This document shows positions 57,270 to 64,000 of a DNA stretch of 64,000 nucleotides, one piece after another; within the stretch, counting starts at the first letter, position 1; each line of letters opens with the position of its first letter. The translations under genes were made by a program, and so were the position numbers. The stretch is taken from NCBI RefSeq assembly GCF_034274695.1, contig NZ_CP128362.1, positions 4,900,501 to 4,964,500 on the forward strand, in the 5' to 3' direction. The notes under the pieces were generated by a model. It did not search any database. It was not told where the DNA came from and saw only the letters and a program-made list of their open reading frames with translations. This DNA is from Chitinophaga sp. LS1. GTDB taxonomy: Bacteria > Bacteroidota > Bacteroidia > Chitinophagales > Chitinophagaceae.

Positions 57270-57599
57270 ATGCGTACCATAATCTTTCTTATCATCTCCA
57301 ACACGTTCATGACCTTCGCCTGGTATGGTCACCTGAAATTTACACATGTTGCTCTCTGGAAAGTTATCCTTGTCAGCTGGGGCATCGCCTTCTTTGAATA
57401 CTGTTTCCAGGTCCCGGCAAACCGTCTGGGTGAACAGGAAGGCTTCTCCGGCTTCCAGCTCAAAACCATCCAGGAAGTCATTACCCTCTCCGTATTCGCC
57501 GTCTTTGCCATTTTCTACCTGAAAGAACCAATCAGGTGGAATTACCTCGTGTCTTTTGCCCTGATCCTGGGCGCTGTGTACTTTATGTTTAAGAAATAG
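57270..57599 (+). CDS. DUF486 family small membrane protein (DMT-like)
   Basis: A 109-residue protein with four hydrophobic helices: IIFLIISNTFMTFAWYGHLKF, VILVSWGIAFFEYCFQVPANR, VITLSVFAVFAIFYL and LVSFALILGAVYFMF. FEYCFQVPANRLG and FSGFQLKTIQEVITL are the conserved blocks of DUF486, a four-helix relative of the drug/metabolite transporter superfamily. Function unproven; transport of a small compound is likely. It is a single gene, followed by an 11-bp repeat array and a terminator. Confidence 0.93.
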   Translation: MRTIIFLIISNTFMTFAWYGHLKFTHVALWKVILVSWGIAFFEYCFQVPANRLGEQEGFSGFQLKTIQEVITLSVFAVFAIFYLKEPIRWNYLVSFALILGAVYFMFKK

Positions 57600-57617
57600 C
57601 CCCTATGGCTATAGCAA

Positions 57618-57727
57618 AGCTTCGGTATAGCTTAGTTAAAACTCTGGTCTAGCTCTGGCATAACCCCGGCACAACACCGGCATAACTCCGGTCTGGCTTC
57701 GGTATAGCTTCGATACAACTTCGTCAC
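57618..57727. repeat. Second 11-bp tandem array, ten units
   Basis: Units of exactly 11 bases start at 57618 and end at 57727; the best-conserved form is AGCTTCGGTAT, with variants such as AACTCCGGTCT and AACACCGGCAT. Permuted, the unit is TTCG plus 7 bases, as in the 11863-12078 array. It fills the spacer between the DUF486 stop and the terminator at 57740. Confidence 0.9.
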
Positions 57728-57739
57728 CAATCCAACATC

Positions 57740-57785
57740 AAAAGGGCACCTCAATATCCCCGGGATATACAAGTGCCCTTTTAGT
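57740..57785. terminator. Terminator after DUF486 and its repeat array
   Basis: AAAAGGGCAC pairs with GTGCCCTTTT, with an inner ATATCCC/GGGATAT pairing. Confidence 0.8.
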
Positions 57786-57794
57786 GCCCTTATA

Positions 57795-57827
57795 GTACCG
57801 AAGTTGTACCGAAGCTATATCGAACCT
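57795..57827 (-). repeat. Three inverted 11-bp units beyond the terminator
   Basis: GTACCGAAGTT, GTACCGAAGCT and ATATCGAACCT are reverse complements of the unit at 57618-57727 and keep the 11-base step, so the terminator is flanked by opposed arrays. Confidence 0.8.
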
Positions 57828-57891
57828 ATACTATTGTTCCACCCACCCATTTCCTTTTATCACATTTTCATAAACACCTCCTTATTATCAC

Positions 57892-57899
57892 TATTTTTG
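57892..57899 (+). promoter_or_regulatory. -7 element of the PIG-L operon
   Basis: TATTTTTG matches the consensus, 24 bases before the ATG at 57924; TTTT lies at 57865-57868, slightly far. It supports the 57924 start over the in-frame ATG at 57804. Confidence 0.45.
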
Positions 57900-57923
57900 A
57901 GCCTGTTTAAATCCTCGAAAGTA

Positions 57924-60401
57924 ATGGTAAAGAGCATCTGTTTAGCATTCGCAACAGGCATGCTGGCGGCCATCACGGCCCTGGGACAACCCTCGCCCGT
58001 GAACAACTCTGCCGACATTGCCCTGAAGCTGAAAAAGTTGGATACGCTGGGAAGTGTTTTATATATGGCCGCTCATCCTGATGATGAAAATACCCGCCTG
58101 CTGGGTTTTCTGGCAAATGAAAAATTATATCGTACCGGGTACCTCTCCCTCACCCGTGGTGATGGTGGACAAAACCTGATCGGCAATGAACAGGGTGAAC
58201 TCCTGGGACTGATCCGTACCCAGGAACTCCTCGCTGCCCGCCGTACTGATGGTGCTGAGCAATTCTTTACCCGTGCACTGGATTTCGGTTTTTCCAAGAA
58301 TCCAACCGAAACCTTCACTATCTGGAACCGGGAACAGATCCTTGCAGACGCTGTCTGGATCATTCGTAAATTCCAGCCCGACGTCATCGTATGTCGCTTT
58401 CCTGCCGATAGCCGTGCCGGGCATGGCCACCATACCGCCTCCGCAATGATCGCCGCCGAAGCCTTCGATGCCGCCGCCGATCCCAAAAGATTTCCTGAAC
58501 AATTACAATACGTAAAACCCTGGAAGGTCAAACGCCTGCTCTGGAACACTTTCAACTTCGGTGGATTTAATACCACCAGTGAAGACCAGTTCAAACTGGA
58601 TGTGGGGGTCTTCAACTACCTCCTGGGTAAAGGTTATGGCGAAATCGCCGCTGAAAGCCGCTCTCAGCACAAGAGCCAGGGCTTTGGCGTAGCCGCTGCC
58701 CGTGGTAGCTCCTTTGAATATTTTACTACTATCAAAGGCGATACCCCCCGCGAAAGTCTGCTGGATGGTATCAATACTACCTGGTCACGTATCGAAGGCG
58801 GTAAAGCCATCGGTATGATGATCGACAAAGCCAGGGCTGCCTATAATTTAGAAAACCCTGCTGCCACCGTGCCTGCGCTGTTAGCCATCAGAAAGGCCAT
58901 TCAGGCCCTGCCGGAAGGTTACTGGCGCAATCAGAAACTGAAGGAAACCGAAAACCTCATCCTGGCCTGTGCCGGCATATGGGCAGAGGCTTACAGCAAC
59001 AACGAAGTCGTTGTACCGGGTCAGGCTATGCAGGGCAGCGTGCAGGTGATCTGCAATAGCAAAATCCCTGTGCAGATCCAGTCTCTTACCTTTGGCAGCA
59101 AGGATACTACCCTCGCACAAAACAAACTGGACTTCAACCAGCTAAAAAATATCCCTGTCACCCTACTGGTGCCGGATAATACGCCGATCTCTGAACCGTA
59201 TTACCTGCGTGAACCACACGGTGTAGGAGAATACAAAATACAGGACCCGCTGCTCGTGGGTAACCCTGAAAACATTCCAGCTATTCAGGCTACCATTCAT
59301 TTAAAAATTAATGGCGAAGACCTGACCATCTCCCGTCCTGTTCAATACAAACATACCGACCCTGTGAAAGGTGAAGTATACGCACCCCTCATCATCGCAC
59401 CTCCTGTGGTGGCGAACCTGGCGAACAGCGTATTTGTATTTACCAGCACCACTGCTCAACCTGTACAGGTAAAACTGCGCAACATGGGCAATGCTACTAA
59501 AGGCAAAGTGAGATTACAACTACCTGCTGGCTTCAGCAGTCAGGAGGCATCCCTGCCCTTTGACCTCAGTGGTAAGGGCGACGAGACCAGCCTGCTCTTT
59601 CACATTGCACCTTCAAAAGTAACGGGCAGCAACCACACCGATACATTCAAAGTGATCATTGAAGACGAAGGCCATAGCTATGCACAAGGTATCCAGACCA
59701 TCAGCTATGACCATATCCCTACCATTACTTTATTCCCGGATGCAGCCGGCCGTCTGGTGACAGTCGACCTGCAACACAATGGGCGCAAACTGGGCTATAT
59801 AGATGGGGCAGGAGATCTGGTAGCAGCAAGCCTGCAGCAGGTAGGTTATGAAGTCACTCACCTAACCGAAAAAGATATTATGAACGGAGACCTGAGCCAG
59901 TACGATGCTATCATCACTGGTGTAAGGGTATATAATATTAATCCACGTATCAAATACTGGCAGCCTCACCTCATGGAGTACGTAAAGAATGGAGGTACCC
60001 TGCTGGTACAGTATAATGTGAACGGACCTTTGCAAATCACAGATATGGGTCCTTATCCGTTTTCACTGAGCCGTGACCGTGTGACCGACGAAAAAGCGGA
60101 GGTCTCTTTCCTGCGTCCTGATGATGAGATCATGAATTATCCGAACAAGCTTTCCCAGAAAGACTTTGACGGATGGATACAGGAACGCGGTCTATACTTT
60201 ACTACCAATGCAGATACTAAGTATGAGTCGCTCTTCTCTATGCATGATCAGGGAGATCCGGCGCTGGATGGTTCTACCATTGTAGCAAAGTATGGCAAAG
60301 GCAGGTATGTATACACCTCACTGGCGTTCTTCAGAGAACTGCCTGCAGGTGTGCCCGGCGCATACCGCATATTTGTGAACCTGATTTCAACAAAAAAATA
60401 A
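57924..60401 (+). CDS. PIG-L family deacetylase with C-terminal beta-sandwich and GATase-like regions
   Basis: An 825-residue secreted protein (signal MVKSICLAFATGMLAAITALGQ). The N-terminal PIG-L/LmbE domain (about 45-290) has the zinc motif AHPDDEN and the later GHGHHTASAM. These enzymes remove N-acetyl groups from GlcNAc-type sugars. The middle (about 360-600) looks like Ig-like strands (NPENIPAIQATIHLKINGE, VKLRNMGNATKGKVRLQLPAGF). The end (about 610-825) resembles a class-I glutamine amidotransferase-like fold (YDAIITGVRVYNINPRIKYW, YVKNGGTLLVQYNVNGPL). Substrate unknown. The next tiny gene starts directly at its stop, then a symporter, suggesting uptake linked to deacetylation. Confidence 0.9.
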   Translation: MVKSICLAFATGMLAAITALGQPSPVNNSADIALKLKKLDTLGSVLYMAAHPDDENTRLLGFLANEKLYRTGYLSLTRGDGGQNLIGNEQGELLGLIRTQELLAARRTDGAEQFFTRALDFGFSKNPTETFTIWNREQILADAVWIIRKFQPDVIVCRFPADSRAGHGHHTASAMIAAEAFDAAADPKRFPEQLQYVKPWKVKRLLWNTFNFGGFNTTSEDQFKLDVGVFNYLLGKGYGEIAAESRSQHKSQGFGVAAARGSSFEYFTTIKGDTPRESLLDGINTTWSRIEGGKAIGMMIDKARAAYNLENPAATVPALLAIRKAIQALPEGYWRNQKLKETENLILACAGIWAEAYSNNEVVVPGQAMQGSVQVICNSKIPVQIQSLTFGSKDTTLAQNKLDFNQLKNIPVTLLVPDNTPISEPYYLREPHGVGEYKIQDPLLVGNPENIPAIQATIHLKINGEDLTISRPVQYKHTDPVKGEVYAPLIIAPPVVANLANSVFVFTSTTAQPVQVKLRNMGNATKGKVRLQLPAGFSSQEASLPFDLSGKGDETSLLFHIAPSKVTGSNHTDTFKVIIEDEGHSYAQGIQTISYDHIPTITLFPDAAGRLVTVDLQHNGRKLGYIDGAGDLVAASLQQVGYEVTHLTEKDIMNGDLSQYDAIITGVRVYNINPRIKYWQPHLMEYVKNGGTLLVQYNVNGPLQITDMGPYPFSLSRDRVTDEKAEVSFLRPDDEIMNYPNKLSQKDFDGWIQERGLYFTTNADTKYESLFSMHDQGDPALDGSTIVAKYGKGRYVYTSLAFFRELPAGVPGAYRIFVNLISTKK

Positions 60402-60569
60402 ATGGCGACACAAAAACAGCCAAACCGCTCCAGACTGAGTATGGCAGCAATTGTCTGCATTATACTTGGTCTGGTCATAGGAATTGAAATCAAGCGGGTT
60501 CATATCGGACTAATGATAGGACTCGCGTTGGGTCTATTGAGCGGAAACATGTTAAGTAGAAGAAAATAA
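60402..60569 (+). CDS. Small membrane protein, 55 residues
   Basis: Starts immediately after the TAA of the PIG-L gene. The product (MATQKQPNRSRLSMAAIVCI and onward) has a basic N-terminus, a helix (about 13-29), the short polar turn EIKRVH and a second helix (about 36-50), ending SRRK. It is a likely two-helix inner-membrane protein. I do not recognise a family. Position between an enzyme and the symporter with no gaps suggests a role in the same unit. Confidence 0.7.
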   Translation: MATQKQPNRSRLSMAAIVCIILGLVIGIEIKRVHIGLMIGLALGLLSGNMLSRRK

Positions 60570-60591
60570 TCAAAGCTAAAGGAAGTATCTT

Positions 60592-60708
60592 ATGAAAAAA
60601 GATAAACCGCCATTACTGCCACAATGGTGGCAGTGGTATGCTGTTGTAGTCGGCTGGCTGTTGCTGCTGATCGGCGCGTTTTATTTATTCACTAAAGTTT
60701 ATTCATGA
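60592..60708 (+). CDS. Tiny membrane protein, 38 residues, likely symporter accessory peptide
   Basis: Encodes MKKDKPPLLPQWWQWYAVVV followed by GWLLLLIGAFYLFTKVYS: a Trp-rich interface, one membrane helix and a short tail. Its TGA overlaps the symporter ATG (ATGA), so the two are translationally coupled. Small accessory proteins are known beside sodium:solute symporters (for example the MctS and YjcH type), and this arrangement fits that idea, though similarity cannot be shown at this size. Confidence 0.75.
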   Translation: MKKDKPPLLPQWWQWYAVVVGWLLLLIGAFYLFTKVYS

Positions 60709-62384
60709 GTGTAGCGGATTGGATTGTACTGGGGGGTACATTAATCGGAATTATATTATACGGTATCTGGAAGAGCCGTGGCCAGAAAGATATGGCCAGC
60801 TACTTCCTGGATAACCAGTCTATGCCCTGGTACATCGTACTATTGTCGATCATCGGTACACAGGCGAGTGCCGTTACGTTTCTTTCTGCACCGGGGCAGG
60901 CGTATACTGACGGGATGCGGTTTGTACAATATTACTTTGGGTTGCCGCTGGCGATGGTGGTGATCTGTATTGCGTTTGTACCTATTTATCACAAGCTGAA
61001 AGTGTTCACGGCGTACGAATACCTGGAAGGTCGTTTTGATTGTAAGACCCGTACTTTTACGGCGATATTATTTCTCATACAACGTGCATTGTCTACGGGC
61101 ATCAGTATTTATGCCCCGGCTATCATTCTCTCTTCTTTACTTGGCTGGAACATATACTGGACCAATGTAATCATGGGCGGACTCCTTATTATTTATACCG
61201 TGTCCGGTGGTACACGTGCGGTGAGTTATACGCAGACATTGCAACTGGTGATCATTTTTGTGGGGATGTTCCTGGCTGGTTATATGGTGGTTCATTTGTT
61301 GCCGGCGGGTATTGGATTTAATGATGCGCTGAAGGTAGCGGGCAAGATGAATAAGCTGAATGTGATAGTGACTGATTTTGACTGGAAGGATAAATATAAT
61401 ATATGGAGTGGGCTGATAGGAGGGTTCTTTTTAGCACTCTCTTATTTTGGAACGGATCAATCGCAGGTAGGCAGGTACCTGACTGCGCGGAGTGTAACGG
61501 AGTCTCGTTTTGGGTTGCTGATGAATGGATTGGTGAAAGTGCCGATGCAGTTCCTGATCTTATTATTAGGGTCGCTGGTATTTGTGTTTTACCTGTATTT
61601 CAGGGCGCCGATATTTTTTAATGAGGCGCAGCTGAATAAGGTGGATGGGCCTACATTGCAGGTATTGCAAACCCAATATGACGGATTTAATAAGATAAAG
61701 CAGGAGCAGGCAATTGCGCTTTCAAATGCGTTGCATAACAAGGACAATGCAGCCGTAGAAGCGGCCCGTCAAAAACTACAGGCCGCAGATGCAGATGCAT
61801 TCAAAGTACGTACTACAGCGATCGAGTATATTAAAAAAGCAGATCCTGGAGCGGATACGAACGATACCAATTATATCTTCCTGGATTTTGTGGTACACAA
61901 TCTTCCGAAAGGCCTTGTGGGCTTGTTGATAGCCATTATATTCCTGGCTGCCTGGGGCAGTATTGCCGCGGCATTAAATTCCCTTGCATCTACGACAGTG
62001 ATCGATATTTACAAAAGACAGTTTAAACCAACAGCCCCGGACGAACATTACTTTAAAGCATCCCGCTGGTGGACGTTCATCTGGGGACTGTTTTGTATAG
62101 TGGTAGCACAGTTTGCCAGCAAACTGGGTAGCCTGATAGAAGCGGTGAATGTACTGGGATCGCTGTTTTACGGCGTTATCCTGGGTATATTCCTTGTAGC
62201 GTTTTATTGTAAGCGGATCGGTGGCACGGCTGTATTCTGGGCGGCAATAGTGTCGGAGATCCTGGTGATCATCGTATTTATTACCAATATTGTTTCATTC
62301 CTGTGGCTCAATGCGATCGGGTGTATACTGGTGATCGTACTGGCCTGGATGATACAATTATTTCAGCCTTCACATGACAAATAA
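60705..62384 (+). CDS. Sodium:solute symporter (SSS/SLC5 family)
   Basis: A 559-residue transporter with about 13-14 helices. Seen: SVADWIVLGGTLIGIILYGIW at the start, DMASYFLDNQSMPWYIVLLSIIGTQASAVTFLSAPGQAY (the sodium-site region of helix 1), YLEGRFDCKTRTFTAILFL, YTVSGGTRAVSYTQTLQLVI and LSYFGTDQSQVGRYLTA. A hydrophilic, coiled-coil-like loop lies at about 305-395 (QYDGFNKIKQEQAIALSNAL). Substrate may be a sugar or a product of the PIG-L enzyme. No terminator is visible; the spacer behind it is made of gene-end copies. Confidence 0.95.
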   Translation: MSVADWIVLGGTLIGIILYGIWKSRGQKDMASYFLDNQSMPWYIVLLSIIGTQASAVTFLSAPGQAYTDGMRFVQYYFGLPLAMVVICIAFVPIYHKLKVFTAYEYLEGRFDCKTRTFTAILFLIQRALSTGISIYAPAIILSSLLGWNIYWTNVIMGGLLIIYTVSGGTRAVSYTQTLQLVIIFVGMFLAGYMVVHLLPAGIGFNDALKVAGKMNKLNVIVTDFDWKDKYNIWSGLIGGFFLALSYFGTDQSQVGRYLTARSVTESRFGLLMNGLVKVPMQFLILLLGSLVFVFYLYFRAPIFFNEAQLNKVDGPTLQVLQTQYDGFNKIKQEQAIALSNALHNKDNAAVEAARQKLQAADADAFKVRTTAIEYIKKADPGADTNDTNYIFLDFVVHNLPKGLVGLLIAIIFLAAWGSIAAALNSLASTTVIDIYKRQFKPTAPDEHYFKASRWWTFIWGLFCIVVAQFASKLGSLIEAVNVLGSLFYGVILGIFLVAFYCKRIGGTAVFWAAIVSEILVIIVFITNIVSFLWLNAIGCILVIVLAWMIQLFQPSHDK

Positions 62385-62579
62385 CAGCAGGCTCATTTTT
62401 AATAAATGCAGCCTTTCACATGACAAAATTTAGCCTGTTCTATCAGGTTTATTCTAATAAATGCAGCCGTTCACATGACTTGGAATAGTCTGGATACAAT
62501 CAGGCATATGCTGATGATTGAAACCTTTACATTACGAACAATAGCCCGGTCTATCAGGCTTTTACTAAAAGATTGCAGC
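62385..62579. repeat. Mosaic of copies from the two converging gene ends
   Basis: From the symporter 3' end: CAGCCTTCACATGACAAA (62364, coding) recurs as CAGCCTTTCACATGACAAAA (62409) and CAGCCGTTCACATGAC (62464). From the response-regulator 3' end: CCTATTCTATCAGGC (62579, coding, minus gene) recurs with CTATCAGG or CAATCAGG at 62440, 62497 and 62551, with ATTACGA near 62531 also shared. Steps are irregular (34-57 bases). Confidence 0.75.
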
Positions 62580-63239
62580 CTATTCTATCAGGCCGTTTCT
62601 AAAAGCATACATTACGAGGCCCACAATGTTTTTGGCCCCGGTTTTTTCCAGCAGTTTCTGGCGTAGTCCTTCCACTGTTCTTGGACTCAAAAAGATCTTT
62701 TCAGAGATCTGCTGCGTAGTCAGTTCTTCACAGATCAGGCGCAGTACTTCCAGTTCGCGGTCGGTAAGGGGCACCTCGTTGTGGAAAGTAGGCTTGAACT
62801 GTTGCTTTGTTTTGTGCATGACCTTCTTGAGGAGGGCCAGGTTCACATTTTCATTGAAATAAAAACCTTTCTCGTAGGTAGTACAAATAGCTTCGTAAAT
62901 CTCACCTGGTTCTGCATTTTTAAGCAGGTAAGCATTCGCGCCCATTTCGATAAGATGCACGATAAAGTTGTCATCTTCATACATGGTGAGCACGATCACT
63001 TTTACGTGCGCATATTTTTCCCTAACTTTTTTGGTAGCTTCTATGCCATCCATGTTGGGCATTTTCAGATCCATGAGAATCACATCTGGTTGTTGTGTTT
63101 CCATGATTTCTAATAAATGAACTCCATCTTCAGCTTCAAACACCACACTGATGTTTTCATAGGGCTTGAGGGTATTGATCACCCCACTCCGGAAGATTTT
63201 ATGGTCGTCGGCAATAGCTACCTTAATGTTGTTTGTCAT
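62580..63239 (-). CDS. NarL/FixJ-type response regulator
   Basis: A 219-residue regulator. The receiver domain (about 5-125) has IADDHKIFRSG and phospho-accepting Asp57 in VILMDLKMPNMDG, then VIVLTMYEDDNF. The LuxR HTH (about 150-215) is LTDRELEVLRLICEELTTQQ, ISEKIFLSPRTVEGLRQKLLEKTG. It follows the histidine kinase gene by 94 bases on the same strand, forming a two-component pair. The C-terminal residues AFRNGLIE are those whose DNA is copied into the spacer. Confidence 0.95.
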   Translation of the reverse strand: MTNNIKVAIADDHKIFRSGVINTLKPYENISVVFEAEDGVHLLEIMETQQPDVILMDLKMPNMDGIEATKKVREKYAHVKVIVLTMYEDDNFIVHLIEMGANAYLLKNAEPGEIYEAICTTYEKGFYFNENVNLALLKKVMHKTKQQFKPTFHNEVPLTDRELEVLRLICEELTTQQISEKIFLSPRTVEGLRQKLLEKTGAKNIVGLVMYAFRNGLIE

Positions 63240-63333
63240 AGAGGGAGCCAGTTTATATTGGTTGCGTAAATTGTCCCGATTTTCATTTCACGTGTCATTG
63301 CTCAGGGGACAAAGCTAGAATAAAATAATATGA

Positions 63334-64000
63334 TTACTCAGCGCGCTGGTAATTTTCTACTTTGATTTCGGCAATGGTACCGGTAGGTTGCCCGGCAGTG
63401 TAGCTGATAGTACCGCCTATGATGTTGAGGCGGCTTTCAATATTCTTGAGGCCCAGGCTGCCTGTTTTATGACGGGCCATTTCCAGGGAGTTGAGCAGCA
63501 GGCCATTTCCATTGTCTGCAACGTGGATGCTGAGCTGGGTAGGCGTAGTGTGATAGTTGATCTGCACCTGGGAGGCTTGTGCGTGTTTCAGAATATTGTT
63601 GATGAGTTCCTGTACGACGCGGTAGATATTAAGTGCTTTTTCGGGTTCCACAACGTGGTGGTTACTCTCTTCGGTGAAGTGGATCTGCACCTGTTTATTA
63701 CGGTTCATCATATTACAGAAGGAATCCAGCGCCCGGCTCAGTCCCAGGTTTTCAAGGGCCTGCGGGTGCAGGCTTTGTGAGATGAAGCGCAGGTGCTGGA
63801 TGATTGTATCTGTAAATTCTTTGGTCTCTTTGAGTTGTTCCTGTTCGCCATTGCCTGTTTTGAGCAATGGCTGCAACTGGTTGAGGTTGAGTTTGAGCAC
63901 GGAAAGTTGTGCGCCAACTTCATCGTGCAGATCTTCTGCGATGCGTTTGCGTTCCAGTTCCTGGCCCTGGAGAATGGCTACCAATCGTTCTTTTTGCAGT
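63334..64000 (-). CDS. Sensor histidine kinase, HisKA_3 type (N-terminus outside window)
   Basis: The last 221 codons of a kinase that runs off the right edge; the visible part starts LQKERLVAILQGQELERKRIAED. The HisKA_3 dimerisation helix has the phospho-accepting His in AEDLHDEVGAQLSVL. The HATPase follows with ALNIYRVVQELINNILKHAQAS (N-box) and VADNGNGLL (G1) and GSLGLKNIESRLNIIGG (G2). It is the NarX/DegS class that pairs with NarL-type regulators, here the downstream gene. The sensor part is not visible, so the signal is unknown. Confidence 0.93.
   Translation of the reverse strand, partial: LQKERLVAILQGQELERKRIAEDLHDEVGAQLSVLKLNLNQLQPLLKTGNGEQEQLKETKEFTDTIIQHLRFISQSLHPQALENLGLSRALDSFCNMMNRNKQVQIHFTEESNHHVVEPEKALNIYRVVQELINNILKHAQASQVQINYHTTPTQLSIHVADNGNGLLLNSLEMARHKTGSLGLKNIESRLNIIGGTISYTAGQPTGTIAEIKVENYQRAE

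Overview
The window looks like chromosomal DNA of a soil or rhizosphere Bacteroidota, most like Chitinophaga or a close relative (an inference from gene content; no rRNA is present). The evidence is SusC/SusD pairs, a one-protein hybrid two-component regulator, an ECF sigma/FecR/SusC set, DUF3276 and DUF4142 proteins, near absence of Shine-Dalgarno sequences, and promoters of the Bacteroidota form TTTG-N18..20-TAnnTTTG. No tRNA, rRNA, CRISPR array, prophage or intact insertion sequence was seen.

Layout. 1-4.7 kb: the N-terminal part of a GH31 alpha-xylosidase-type enzyme and a YceI / porin / YceI group (all -). 4.9-8.9 kb: a hybrid two-component regulator (-), divergent from a GH95 alpha-L-fucosidase (9.4-11.9 kb, +). 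12-15 kb: an FtsX-type permease and the internally deleted remnant of a second one. 15-17 kb: a GlxA-like regulator and GAPDH. 17.2-34.5 kb: the main catabolic island for pectin, made of a LacI-family regulator (-), a GH43, and a tight operon susC-susD-CE12/GH28 fusion-GH105-uxaB-uxaA-uxaC. Surface pectin fragments would be captured by SusCD and trimmed by the esterase/polygalacturonase and the unsaturated rhamnogalacturonyl hydrolase. The galacturonate would then be converted by UxaC, UxaB and UxaA to 2-keto-3-deoxygluconate. A perfect 14-bp LacI-type palindrome precedes susC, and a 12/14 match precedes the GH95 gene 12 kb away.

34.5-50.9 kb is mostly housekeeping: an old-yellow-enzyme/TetR pair, a DUF4142 lipoprotein, an exonuclease/GIY-YIG fusion, purC, an ABC exporter, a PUR-domain protein, pgi, a TspO-like protein, prfB (programmed frameshift), P5C dehydrogenase, peroxiredoxin, pyrR and pyrB. 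51-56.2 kb is an ECF sigma / FecR / SusC set with no SusD. 56.2-57.3 kb has no convincing gene but holds a candidate structured RNA with a terminator. 57.3-62.4 kb carries DUF486, a PIG-L-type deacetylase, two tiny membrane proteins and a sodium:solute symporter. 62.6-64 kb is a NarL-type response regulator with its (cut) histidine kinase.

The most unusual property lies between the genes. At three places the 3' end of a gene, with its stop codon, has been copied in tandem into the downstream spacer: old yellow enzyme (98-bp period), pyrR (77-80 bp), and the convergent symporter/response-regulator pair. Two other spacers carry arrays of exact 11-bp period with a TTCG core. A third element of about 54 bp occurs as one, two and eight copies at three separate loci, twice just beyond a terminator and once between a stop codon and its terminator-like hairpin. 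Several genes have promoters ending 7-8 bases before the start codon, implying almost leaderless mRNAs. prfB has its frameshift at UAA instead of the usual UGA.
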